DNA from: Mycobacterium sp. NBC_00419
Lineage (GTDB): Bacteria > Actinomycetota > Actinomycetes > Mycobacteriales > Mycobacteriaceae
Direction of reading: 5' to 3'
DNA length: 64,000 nucleotides
NCBI RefSeq assembly: GCF_036023875.1
Contig: NZ_CP107931.1
Location: 2,728,001 to 2,792,000, forward strand
Shown here: one piece after another, positions 17,180 through 24,608 of the stretch
How positions within the stretch are numbered: the stretch's first letter is position 1
How the letters are laid out: each line of letters begins with the position of its first letter
The notes under the pieces: generated by a model
Seen by the model: only the letters and a program-made list of their open reading frames with translations
The model's database searches: none
What the model was told of the DNA's origin: nothing
Program-made: the position numbers and the translations under genes

Positions 17180-18412
17180 TCAGCTGGATTGAGTGCGTGC
17201 CCGAAGTAGGTCGGCCGCCTCGGTTTGATAGGCGTGCTCAGCCCATCCCAGTGGTGTTGTTCCGTACTGGGTGTCGGTGATGGTCGGGTCGGCACCGGAG
17301 TCGAGTAGCTGCCCGATCAGGTGTAGGTCACCGTCCCACGCCGCGTGATGCAGGGGCGTTGCACCCCGCTCGTCACGAACATTCGGGTCATCCGGCAACG
17401 ACGGGACGACGAGTTCGACGCCGGCCGAATAGATACCGTGTTTGGCCAGTAGGTCAAGGCGAGAAGCGAATCCATGTCCGGCTGCCCAGAGAATCTGTCG
17501 CTGCCACATCTGCTCGCGGGTTTCCATCGCATCGCCGAGTCGGCGTTCCCACGGGCTGGGCCCGGCATCGACGAGGCCATGGGCGAACAGCAATTCCAGG
17601 TGGGAATCGTCGGGGCGGAACATTCGGTTGTAGAGCGTCTGCTGATCGACAGGATGTGCACCCCGGCGCAGTAGGACGGTGGCCAGAGCTGGGGCGAACG
17701 GGTGGCGGGGCTGGCGGCGCGGGCCTTGCTCGCCTTCGCCGAACACCCCGGTCAGTGCGGTGAAGGGTGTCGACATGCCGCACCATAGGTACCCGGCGTT
17801 GGGGTCGGCACCGCAGTCCAGCAACAGCCCGGCCGCTGCGAGCACCTCATCCTCGCTGCGGTGCAAAGGGATTCGGGAATAGCACAGGTACAGCAACGGG
17901 ACCCAGCCGAACGGCCCGCCCGCCGCTGTCGCCAGGTCCGGTCGGGCGCCAATGTGACGTTGGAGTGCCTCAGGGTCAGCCGCTGATGCCGCGGCCCACA
18001 CATGCCGGTCAACTAAATCCGGCTCAGCGGCGAGCAGGTCGGCGGCAGCCTGTCGCCGCGGTGGGGCATCAGTGTGGTCGTAGCGCAGCGTCGCCAGAGA
18101 ACAGAACCGATCAGCCTGGCCGAGCGCATCCTCATCGATCGCGCTCGGATCGATGGTCAGGTCCGCGGCGATCTCGAGGTAGTGCACGAGCGCAGGCCAA
18201 CCGATGAATCCGTATCTGCGCGCCACGATCAGCTGCGCGTCATGCAGTGCGAATCGGTCCGGTGCGCCAACCAAGGCGACATCCGGTCGTGGATGGTGCG
18301 CGCGAACCAACTCCACAGCGTCGCGCTTACTGGTGGTGATTCCGCGTTGCAGATGCCGCGCCTCCTCGCGGAGACGGTCAAGTGACGGGTTGCTGGGCAA
18401 CGTGCTAGCCAT
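17180..18412 (-). CDS. ankyrin-repeat protein
   Basis: 410 aa, cytoplasmic-looking. The first 100 residues are helical and resemble an N-terminal domain seen before ankyrin repeats in actinobacteria (LDRLREEARHLQRG, GFIGWPALVHYLE). Ankyrin units are visible at AAAGLLLDCGADPNAGY (about 195-215), ATVLLRRGAHPVDQQT, LELLFAHGLVDAG, RLDLLAKHGIYS, and a clear pair near the end: DERGATPLHHAAWDGDLHLI and TQYGTTPLGWAEHAYQTE. Such proteins bind other proteins; no enzyme motif is seen. It lies downstream of dnaB on the same strand after a 308-nt gap. Confidence 0.8.
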   Translation of the reverse strand: MASTLPSNPSLDRLREEARHLQRGITTSKRDAVELVRAHHPRPDVALVGAPDRFALHDAQLIVARRYGFIGWPALVHYLEIAADLTIDPSAIDEDALGQADRFCSLATLRYDHTDAPPRRQAAADLLAAEPDLVDRHVWAAASAADPEALQRHIGARPDLATAAGGPFGWVPLLYLCYSRIPLHRSEDEVLAAAGLLLDCGADPNAGYLWCGMSTPFTALTGVFGEGEQGPRRQPRHPFAPALATVLLRRGAHPVDQQTLYNRMFRPDDSHLELLFAHGLVDAGPSPWERRLGDAMETREQMWQRQILWAAGHGFASRLDLLAKHGIYSAGVELVVPSLPDDPNVRDERGATPLHHAAWDGDLHLIGQLLDSGADPTITDTQYGTTPLGWAEHAYQTEAADLLRARTQSS

Positions 18413-18720
18413 GGCAGCCTCCTCTCACACGCCCGCGTCCGCGAGGTCGGGCCGAGAAGAGGTCGGTCACGATTCGGTGATCATCGGCAGGGAGGCTTAG
18501 CCCCTTCGAGCGGACATCGGGCGGTCCTGCAACGCCCGACCGATACGCTACCAGCGCGACAAAGTCCCGTACAGATACTCCCCTACACCACAATTGAGTT
18601 GGGAGAGAAGCGCTCCAGATCTACCGCGGCGCGTCTCATGGACGCTTCAAACTTGAGATCTGTTTGAAGCCGGCCGTGAGATTCTGAAGCGTGGGGGTGA
18701 GGATCTACTACGCTGGCCCG
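18413..18720. other. intergenic region between dnaB and the ankyrin gene
   Basis: This 308-nt gap holds the 9-bp perfect inverted repeat at 18644-18670, listed separately. No credible ORF, RNA gene or further repeat was seen. Confidence 0.5.
18644..18670. repeat. perfect 9-bp inverted repeat downstream of dnaB
   Basis: GCTTCAAAC (18644-18652) and GTTTGAAGC (18662-18670) are separated by 9 nt. It begins 50 nt past the dnaB stop. There is no T-tract on either side, so it could be a factor-assisted terminator hairpin of dnaB or a dimeric-repressor operator for the downstream ankyrin gene. Confidence 0.5.
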
Positions 18721-20100
18721 CTACCGCGCCATGTTGGTGAACCGCGACAGATGCAGCTGATGAGCCACGGTCACCGTCCTCGTCGGCCCGGCACGGTGTT
18801 TGGCGATGATCAGGTCCGCTTCGCCGCCGCGTGGGTCGTCACTTTCGAAGGCATCCGGCCGGTGCAGCAATATCACCATGTCCGCATCTTGCTCAATGGA
18901 CCCGCTTTCACGTAGATCCGCCAGCATCGGCTTCTTGTCGGTGCGCTGTTCCGGACCACGGTTCAGCTGGCTCATCGCGACCACCGGAACTTCCAGTTCC
19001 TTCGCCAAAAGCTTGATCTGCCTTGAGAATTCGGAGACTTCCTGCTGGCGTGACTCGACCTTCTTGCCCGAGGTCATCAGCTGCAGGTAGTCCAGCACGA
19101 TCAGCCGCAGCCCGGCCTTCTGGTGCAGCCGGCGCGCTTTGGCGCGGATCTCCATCATCGTCAGGTTCGGCGAATCGTCGATATACAAAGGCGCTTCGCT
19201 GATTTCACTCATTCGCCGTGCCAGCCGGGTCCAGTCGTCGTCACTCATCCGGCCCGAGCGCATGTCGGCCAGCTTGATCTTGGCCTCAGCCGACAGCAGC
19301 CGCATGACGATTTCGGACTTGCTCATTTCCAGCGAGAACACGATGCTCGGCAGGCGGTTCTTGATCGAGCACGAGCGCAAAAAATCCAAACCCAGGGTCG
19401 ATTTCCCCATACCGGGCCGGGCCGCCACCACGATCATCTGCCCGGGGTGCAGGCCGTTGGTCAGCTCGTCGAGTTCGGTGAACCCCGTCGGCACACCCTT
19501 GGAAATTCCACCGTTGGAGGCGATGGCGTCGATCTCGTCCATCGTCGGCTGCAACAGCTGCTCGAGCGGGATGAAGTCTTCGGCCGTGCGCCGCTCGGTG
19601 ACGTCGTAGATCTCGGCCTGGGCGCGGTCGACGATCTCGTCGACGTCGGCGCCCTCGGCCCCGGCATAGCCGTACTGCACCACCCGGGTGCCGGCCTCCA
19701 CCAGCCGGCGCAGCAGCGCCTTCTCGGCGACGATGCTGGCGTAGTACCCGGCGTTGGCCGCCGTGGGCACCGTCGAAATCAGCGTGTGCAAGTACGGCAG
19801 GCCGCCGATCCGGCGCAGCAGTCCGCGCCGGTCCAGCTCGGCACCGACGGTGACGGCGTCAGCGGGCTCACCGCGGCCGTAGAGGTCCAGGATGGCGTCG
19901 TAGACGTTCTGATGGGCGGGCCGGTAGAAGTCCCCCGGGCGCAGCTTCTCGAGCACGTCGGCGATGGCGTCCTTGCTCAGCAGCATGCCGCCCAGCACCG
20001 ACTGCTCGGCGGCGAGGTCCTGGGGCGGCTGCCGCCCGAAGTCCTCGCTGGGCGGAGGAGCGCCCATCCCGGCCTGACCGAGATCGTCAACTACCGCCAT
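18721..20100 (-). CDS. dnaB: replicative DNA helicase DnaB, intein-free
   Basis: 459 aa. Start MAVVDDLGQA chosen as the usual mycobacterial N-terminus, behind a purine-rich GAGGAGGTGGGGG; the open frame to 20208 is not helicase-like. The N-terminal domain (about 30-130) begins PQDLAAEQSVLGGMLLSKDA. The RecA-like domain has Walker A RPGMGKST (228-235), SLEMSKSEIVMRLLSAEA, LIVLDYLQLM (Walker B) and SQLNRGPEQR, with the arginine-finger region DLRESGSIEQDADMV. It forms the hexameric helicase at the fork. The M. tuberculosis gene carries an intein in this region; here the domain is uninterrupted. An SOS-box-like palindrome lies just upstream. Confidence 0.97.
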   Translation of the reverse strand: MAVVDDLGQAGMGAPPPSEDFGRQPPQDLAAEQSVLGGMLLSKDAIADVLEKLRPGDFYRPAHQNVYDAILDLYGRGEPADAVTVGAELDRRGLLRRIGGLPYLHTLISTVPTAANAGYYASIVAEKALLRRLVEAGTRVVQYGYAGAEGADVDEIVDRAQAEIYDVTERRTAEDFIPLEQLLQPTMDEIDAIASNGGISKGVPTGFTELDELTNGLHPGQMIVVAARPGMGKSTLGLDFLRSCSIKNRLPSIVFSLEMSKSEIVMRLLSAEAKIKLADMRSGRMSDDDWTRLARRMSEISEAPLYIDDSPNLTMMEIRAKARRLHQKAGLRLIVLDYLQLMTSGKKVESRQQEVSEFSRQIKLLAKELEVPVVAMSQLNRGPEQRTDKKPMLADLRESGSIEQDADMVILLHRPDAFESDDPRGGEADLIIAKHRAGPTRTVTVAHQLHLSRFTNMAR

Positions 20101-20127
20101 CGAGTAACCCCCACCTCCTCGCCGTGT

Positions 20128-20143
20128 GCGAACGCGCGTTCGA
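20128..20143 (-). promoter_or_regulatory. LexA/SOS-box-like palindrome upstream of dnaB
   Basis: On the minus strand the site reads TCGAAC-GCGC-GTTCGC. The mycobacterial LexA consensus is TCGAAC-N4-GTTCGA, so 11 of 12 defined positions match. It lies 27 nt before the dnaB ATG, in the likely leader or promoter. Binding is inferred from the match. Confidence 0.5.
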
Positions 20144-20289
20144 TCTGCTGTCCAGATTTCTACCCCGGGGTACCGACAAGGCCGGTCGTCGCGAGGATTG
20201 GTCTGCACCGCAGAGCCATCACGCTAGACGTTGCTAGGAGCACCGCAACCCCAGCCTGTTCATGAACCTGTTGATGGTTTGGGTATAGC

Positions 20290-20397
20290 TGGGGACAACG
20301 GTGTTGAGGCGTTGGGGAGAACCTGTGGATCACTGTGTACTTATGCACCATCTGCCCAGTTGAGCGCACAGTAGCCCCACACATGTTCTGTGGATGG
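20290..20397. promoter_or_regulatory. cluster of DnaA-box-like 9-mers
   Basis: TGGGGACAA (20290-20298) differs from the mycobacterial DnaA box complement TGTGGACAA at one base. TGTGGATCA (20324-20332) and TGTGGATGG (20389-20397) differ from the E. coli-type TGTGGATAA at one and two bases. Three near-matches occur within 108 nt upstream of dnaB. They may be DnaA sites or chance. Confidence 0.25.
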
Positions 20398-20529
20398 CAA
20401 GTTGTGCGGCGTGTCGGCCCAGGTTGCGATCCCGGGCGTGTTGTATTGCCGCTACTTATGCGCCAGGTTAACGGACGGTTAGGTTAGCTGTCGCTCAATG
20501 ATCGGCAGAAGTTCGCCAGCAGACAGCAA

Positions 20530-20567
20530 TTCCCCGGGGGCAGCCGCTAGGGCCGCCACCCGGGGAA
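20530..20567 (-). terminator. rplI operon terminator hairpin
   Basis: TTCCCCGGG (20530-20538) pairs perfectly with CCCGGGGAA (20559-20567), with further partial pairing inside the loop. It lies 15 nt past the rplI stop. The following minus-strand bases are TTGCTG rather than a full T-tract. Confidence 0.6.
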
Positions 20568-20581
20568 ATTGACGCTGGTGG

Positions 20582-21040
20582 CTAATTCGCCGCGACGACG
20601 TCGACCGTCACGTCGACGTTGACCTCGGGGTGCAGGTGCACTCCGACGGTGTGGCTGCCGATGGCCTTGATGTGCGTCTTGGGCAGCTGGACGGTCCGCT
20701 TGTCCAGGCTCGGGCCGCCGGCCTTCTTGATGGCGCCGACGATGTCGTTGGCGGTCACCGAACCGAACAGCTTGCCGGAGTCGCCAGCGGCCTTCACCGG
20801 CAACGAGATCGGGCCCAGGGCATCGATGGCGGTCTTGATCTCGACCGCGTGCTCGCGGTCGCGGATCGTCTTGACCTCGCGGGCACGACGGATCTCGTCA
20901 GCCTGCTTCTGCGCACCGCGCGAGGCAAGGATGGCGAGACCACGGGGCAGCAGGTAGTTGCGGCCGTACCCGTCCTTGACCTCGACGGAGTCACCGGCCA
21001 CACCGAGGTGATCGACCTCGGCAGTCAGGATCAGCTTCAT
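20582..21040 (-). CDS. rplI: 50S ribosomal protein L9
   Basis: 152 aa, standard length. [36 protein letters not shown] is the L9 N-domain that binds 23S rRNA, followed by the long connecting helix ([21 protein letters not shown]) and the C-domain [11 protein letters not shown]. It stabilises the L1 region and reading frame during translation. It is the last gene of rpsF-ssb-rpsR-rplI, 17 nt after rpsR. Confidence 0.98.
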   Translation of the reverse strand: MKLILTAEVDHLGVAGDSVEVKDGYGRNYLLPRGLAILASRGAQKQADEIRRAREVKTIRDREHAVEIKTAIDALGPISLPVKAAGDSGKLFGSVTANDIVGAIKKAGGPSLDKRTVQLPKTHIKAIGSHTVGVHLHPEVNVDVTVDVVAAN

Positions 21041-21057
21041 TGTCGTTACTTCCTTGT

Positions 21058-21315
21058 CTATCGCGCCGACGAGGTGAACGGCAGCAGAGCAACCTCGCGC
21101 GCGTTCTTGACGGCGATCGCGATGTCACGCTGGTGCTGCACACAGTTGCCCGTCACCCGGCGGGCGCGGATCTTGCCGCGCTCGCTGATGTAGGTGCGCA
21201 GGAGCGCGGTGTCCTTGTAATCGATGTTCTGGCCCTTCTTGGAGCAGAACACGCACTTGCGGGTCTTGACCGGCTTTTCCGGGGCAGGACGCCGCTTCGT
21301 GGAGGTTTTGGCCAT
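21058..21315 (-). CDS. rpsR: 30S ribosomal protein S18, zinc-binding form
   Basis: 85 aa. [19 protein letters not shown] supplies a CxxC and [13 protein letters not shown] a later Cys and His, making this the zinc-containing (C+) S18; mycobacteria also keep a zinc-free paralogue repressed by Zur. S18 pairs with S6 on the 30S platform. The gene sits in the S6 operon, as expected for the main copy. Spacing to rplI is 17 nt. Confidence 0.97.
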   Translation of the reverse strand: MAKTSTKRRPAPEKPVKTRKCVFCSKKGQNIDYKDTALLRTYISERGKIRARRVTGNCVQHQRDIAIAVKNAREVALLPFTSSAR

Positions 21316-21370
21316 GAGTCAATCTCTTTCGTTCATTCAATGAGCGCGCACCGGCGCGCTGAAGGGTGTG

Positions 21371-21871
21371 TCAGAAGGGTGGTTCGTCGTCTCCGCCGGC
21401 GAACGAGCCCGACGCCGGGGCACTGCCCCACGGATCGTCGCTGGGCTCAGACGCTGCCGCCGGAGGACGGGAACCGCCGCCACCGCCGCCGCCGAAGCCA
21501 CCGCCGCGCGAGGCCTTGTTGACCTTGGCAGTGGCGTACCGCAGTGACGGGCCGATCTCGTCGACCTCGACCTCGAACACCGTGCGCTTCTCGCCCTCAC
21601 GGGTTTCGAAGGACCGCTGCTTGAGCCGGCCGGTCACGATGACCCGGGAGCCACGCGTAAGGCTCTCGGCGACGTTCTCGGCTGCCTCGCGCCAGATGTT
21701 GCAGCGCAAGAACAGCGCTTCGCCGTCCTTCCACTCACTGCTCTGGCGGTCGAAGATCCGCGGTGTGGACGCCACCGTGAAATTGGCGACGGCCGCCCCC
21801 GAGGGGGTGAACCGCAGTTCGGGGTCGGCGGTCAGATTTCCGACGACGGTGATGGTCGTGTCACCGGCCAC
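21371..21871 (-). CDS. ssb: single-stranded DNA-binding protein
   Basis: 166 aa, GTG start. OB-fold from residue 3: [61 protein letters not shown] Gly-rich linker ([11 protein letters not shown]) leads to the acidic tip DDEPPF, which recruits replication and repair partners. This is the essential SSB, located between rpsF and rpsR as in most mycobacteria. Confidence 0.98.
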   Translation of the reverse strand: MAGDTTITVVGNLTADPELRFTPSGAAVANFTVASTPRIFDRQSSEWKDGEALFLRCNIWREAAENVAESLTRGSRVIVTGRLKQRSFETREGEKRTVFEVEVDEIGPSLRYATAKVNKASRGGGFGGGGGGGSRPPAAASEPSDDPWGSAPASGSFAGGDDEPPF

Positions 21872-21947
21872 TAGGTCCTCCTGGCATAGGCGGGTGGATT
21901 TAGTCGCGAGCCTACGTAACGGGTACGACGCTCGCGCAGTTCTCCAC

Positions 21948-22238
21948 TTAGTGCTTGTCGGTCCGCATCACCTTGGTCCGCAGCACCGACTCGTTCAGGT
22001 TGAGCTGACGGTCGAGCTCGGACACGGTGGCCGGTTCGGCCTTCACGTCGACGATGGCGTAGATGCCTTCGGCGTGCTTGGCGATTTCGTACGCCAGCCG
22101 TCGACGGCCCCAGATGTCGACTTTGTCGACACTGCCGCCGTCTTTCCGGATGACGTTCAAGAACGTCTCCAGAGACGGGGCAACGGTGCGCTCGTCAAGA
22201 GTGGGGTCAAGGATGACCATGATTTCGTATGGACGCAT
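21948..22238 (-). CDS. rpsF: 30S ribosomal protein S6
   Basis: 96 aa from ATG 22238, matching the normal S6 start [12 protein letters not shown], with GAGG in the leader; the open frame to 22274 lies in the leader. Motifs are [23 protein letters not shown] and a C-terminus of [12 protein letters not shown]. It binds S18 on the 30S platform. First gene of the operon; a small hairpin in the leader may be the S6-S18 autoregulatory element. Confidence 0.98.
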   Translation of the reverse strand: MRPYEIMVILDPTLDERTVAPSLETFLNVIRKDGGSVDKVDIWGRRRLAYEIAKHAEGIYAIVDVKAEPATVSELDRQLNLNESVLRTKVMRTDKH

Positions 22239-22271
22239 GGGAACCTCATCACCTCCTATGGTCGTAGCGGC

Positions 22272-22286
22272 CACGGTAGTTCCGTG
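22272..22286 (-). promoter_or_regulatory. leader hairpin of rpsF, possible S6-S18 autoregulatory site
   Basis: CACGG and CCGTG form a 5-bp stem around a 5-nt loop, 33 nt before the rpsF ATG. S6-S18 complexes are known to bind a CCG-containing structure in rpsF leaders of many bacteria. The match here is only positional and partial. Confidence 0.25.
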
Positions 22287-22348
22287 ACAGGAGAGTCGCC
22301 TGCGTCGGCAACCTGGCTAGGCTACCGGAACGCGGCTGATCAGCGAAA

Positions 22349-22987
22349 TCAGGCCCGGAATCGGTAGTACTCGCCGGCCCGGTCCCGGGTGGCCTGTGAT
22401 GCCTTCGCCAGCTCACCCGAGTCGAACGGGGGCTGGGGGTCGTACTCGATCATCAGCTGGGCCGCCTCAGCCGCCTGCCGGTCGATCAGCAGCTCAACGA
22501 GCCGCAGCGCCATGTCGATTCCGCTGGACACCCCGGCGGCGGTGATGATGCGCTGCGGCAGATGTTCGACGACCCGCTGCGGGGTATAAATCGCGCCGAG
22601 TGATTCCAGCAGTTCGGCGCCCCGCCAATGGGTCGCGGCCGTCAGGCCGGTGAGCAGACCGGCAGCGGCGAGCACCAGACTGCCGGTGCACACCGAGGTG
22701 GTGAACGTCGTCTGCTGGTGCACCCGGCGAACCCAATCGAGCACCTGGTCGTCGTGGATCAGCTCGCGGGTACCGATCCCGCCGGGGAACACCACCGCAT
22801 CGGGTTCGGTCACCTCCTCGAACGTGGCGTCACAGATCAGACCGAGCATGCCGTTGTCGCTGCGCACCTCGCCGCGTCGATGTCCCACCCAGATGACGTC
22901 GATGGACGGGATCCGCTGCAGCACCTCGTAGGGCCCGACGGCGTCCAGTGCGGTGTTACGCGGGAACAGCGCTATCGCGACTTGCAT
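22349..22987 (-). CDS. DJ-1/PfpI family protein
   Basis: 212 aa. The class I amidotransferase-like fold shows a conserved Glu in GPYEVLQRIP, PDAVVFPGGIGTRE, the nucleophile elbow TTSVCTGSLVLAAAGLL (Cys near residue 100) and ATHWRGAELL. The TGxxxLAAAGLL..ATTHW pattern is closest to isocyanide-hydratase-like and AraC-type DJ-1 members. A protease role should not be assumed. Its start overlaps the end of the upstream GT87-like gene by 32 nt, so it is the last gene of the ponA1 operon. Confidence 0.8.
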   Translation of the reverse strand: MQVAIALFPRNTALDAVGPYEVLQRIPSIDVIWVGHRRGEVRSDNGMLGLICDATFEEVTEPDAVVFPGGIGTRELIHDDQVLDWVRRVHQQTTFTTSVCTGSLVLAAAGLLTGLTAATHWRGAELLESLGAIYTPQRVVEHLPQRIITAAGVSSGIDMALRLVELLIDRQAAEAAQLMIEYDPQPPFDSGELAKASQATRDRAGEYYRFRA

Positions 22988-24608
22988 CCGGAGCTCCTTC
23001 GGCCGCGGGCGGGCGGTCGGCCGCCCGCGGGCGCAACCACTGCGGCAACCAGTTCGGGTAGGCGTCCGGGGCCCGATCGAACACCCCGCCGGCCGGGTCG
23101 TCGACGCGGCCGCCCCACCGCACGAGGTCGGACTGCGGCCGGTAGATCTGGCGGACGACGAGCACCATCAGGGCGATCACCGCGATATCGCGCAGCAGCA
23201 CCGTAGCGGTGAACCACTGCTCGGGCAGGCCCTTGTTGGCCTCCCCGTAGAGGTAGAACATCCGAGGCACCCACACCAGCATGTCGATCGTCATCCACGC
23301 CAACAGAATTCGCCGGTGCGGCAGCGCCAGCACCGCCAACGGCACCAGCCACAGCGAGAACTGCGGGCTCCACACCTTGTTCACCAACAGGAACGCGGCC
23401 ACCGTCAGGAACGCCAGCTGTGCCACCCGTGGCCGTTGTGGGGCAGTCAGCGCGATGTAAGCGATTGCCGCACAACACAACAAGAACAGCACAGAGACGA
23501 CAGTGTTGAGCACCACCGGCGGCTCCCAGAAGCCCAGGCCGCCGTCGAAACCCTCCCACCCGGTGAAGGACTTGACCACGTTGTACAGCGAGTCCATGTC
23601 GTCGCCACGACGCGAGTTGAGCCGGAAGAACTCCGACCAGCCGCGCGGGAACAGCAGCATCACCGGAAGATTCACCACGAACCACGCACCCACCGCGGCG
23701 ACAACCGTCCGCGCGGCGTCGGCCACCCGATCGGAGCGGATCGCCAGCACCACCAGCGGCAGCAGCAGCAGCGCCGGGTACAGCTTGGCCGAGACCCCCA
23801 ACCCGATCAGGATGCCCGCCAGGACAGGTCTTCGACGCGCCCACGCCAGCAGGCCACCCATCGCCAAAGCCGTTGCCAGGGCATCGAAGTTGGTGAAGAT
23901 CTGGAACACGAGCACCGGGGATGCCGCCACCAGTGCGGCGTCCCAGGTTCGCCGACCGGCCAACCACGAGGTCGCCCACACGGTCGCCAGCCAGGCCAGT
24001 GCCAAGCCGAAGGCGGCGAAGTTGAAGAACATCACCACTTCGGCGATCACCGGAAGCGACATCATCTTCGCCACCGCGGTGTAGGTCTTGGCCAGCGCCA
24101 TCGACACGTACTGGTAGACCCCGGTCAGCACCGGATACTCCATGTAGCGGATCGCAGGCTTGCCGTCATAGCGGGTCTGCGGCCGGCCGCTGGAGTCCGT
24201 CTCGATCCAGCTGGACTTATACGGAAACTTGCCCTGGCTCAACAACTCCGCACCGTAGAGCGGCACGGTATCGGAGTAGCACAGCTCGTAATACGCGCGC
24301 TGGTTCTGCCAGTTGGCAACCCGTTTGTCGGGCGGCCCAGTACCGACGGTCTGCAGGCACGGCGCCTTGGTCGACCAGCCCAATGCCAGCACCACCAGTG
24401 CCATCAGGAACATGATGCGCAGCGGGGTGAACACCCGGGTGCGCCCGACCATCGAGTGCCTGCCGACCGGTCCGCCGACGGCCTCAGAAAGGGCCGCCCC
24501 CAGAGTGTCGGTGCGACTGGGAAAGTCGCGGTCGTCAGCGCTGCGCAGGTCTGCGGCGAGCGGCAGCGGCGACACCGTCGAGCGCTGGTGGCCGTCCCCG
24601 TCGATCAC
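22956..24608 (-). CDS. polytopic membrane glycosyltransferase (GT87/DUF2029-like), Rv0051 type
   Basis: 550 aa with about ten hydrophobic segments, beginning at FTPLRIMFLMALVVLALGW (about 60-80). The loop after TM1 is long and extracytoplasmic (YYELCYSDTVPLYG, YMEYPVLTGVYQY). Repeated aromatic and Arg/Pro motifs (ARRRPVLAGILIGLGVSAKLYP, NKVWSPQFSLW) are typical of polyprenol-phosphate-mannose-dependent GT-C enzymes. It is expected to transfer sugars to lipoglycans or proteins outside the membrane; the acceptor is unknown. The GTG start overlaps the ponA1 stop as GTGA, so it is translationally coupled to the cell-wall synthase. Confidence 0.8.
   Translation of the reverse strand: MIDGDGHQRSTVSPLPLAADLRSADDRDFPSRTDTLGAALSEAVGGPVGRHSMVGRTRVFTPLRIMFLMALVVLALGWSTKAPCLQTVGTGPPDKRVANWQNQRAYYELCYSDTVPLYGAELLSQGKFPYKSSWIETDSSGRPQTRYDGKPAIRYMEYPVLTGVYQYVSMALAKTYTAVAKMMSLPVIAEVVMFFNFAAFGLALAWLATVWATSWLAGRRTWDAALVAASPVLVFQIFTNFDALATALAMGGLLAWARRRPVLAGILIGLGVSAKLYPALLLLPLVVLAIRSDRVADAARTVVAAVGAWFVVNLPVMLLFPRGWSEFFRLNSRRGDDMDSLYNVVKSFTGWEGFDGGLGFWEPPVVLNTVVSVLFLLCCAAIAYIALTAPQRPRVAQLAFLTVAAFLLVNKVWSPQFSLWLVPLAVLALPHRRILLAWMTIDMLVWVPRMFYLYGEANKGLPEQWFTATVLLRDIAVIALMVLVVRQIYRPQSDLVRWGGRVDDPAGGVFDRAPDAYPNWLPQWLRPRAADRPPAAEGAPDASRDSAVPA

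Larger units (their letters stand above)
20101..20581. other. intergenic region between rplI and dnaB
   Basis: This 481-nt gap contains the SOS-like site, a cluster of DnaA-box-like 9-mers (20290-20397) and the rplI terminator hairpin (20530-20567). A 74-codon minus-strand frame at 20160-20384 has no protein-like character. No tRNA or other RNA gene was recognised. Confidence 0.5.
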
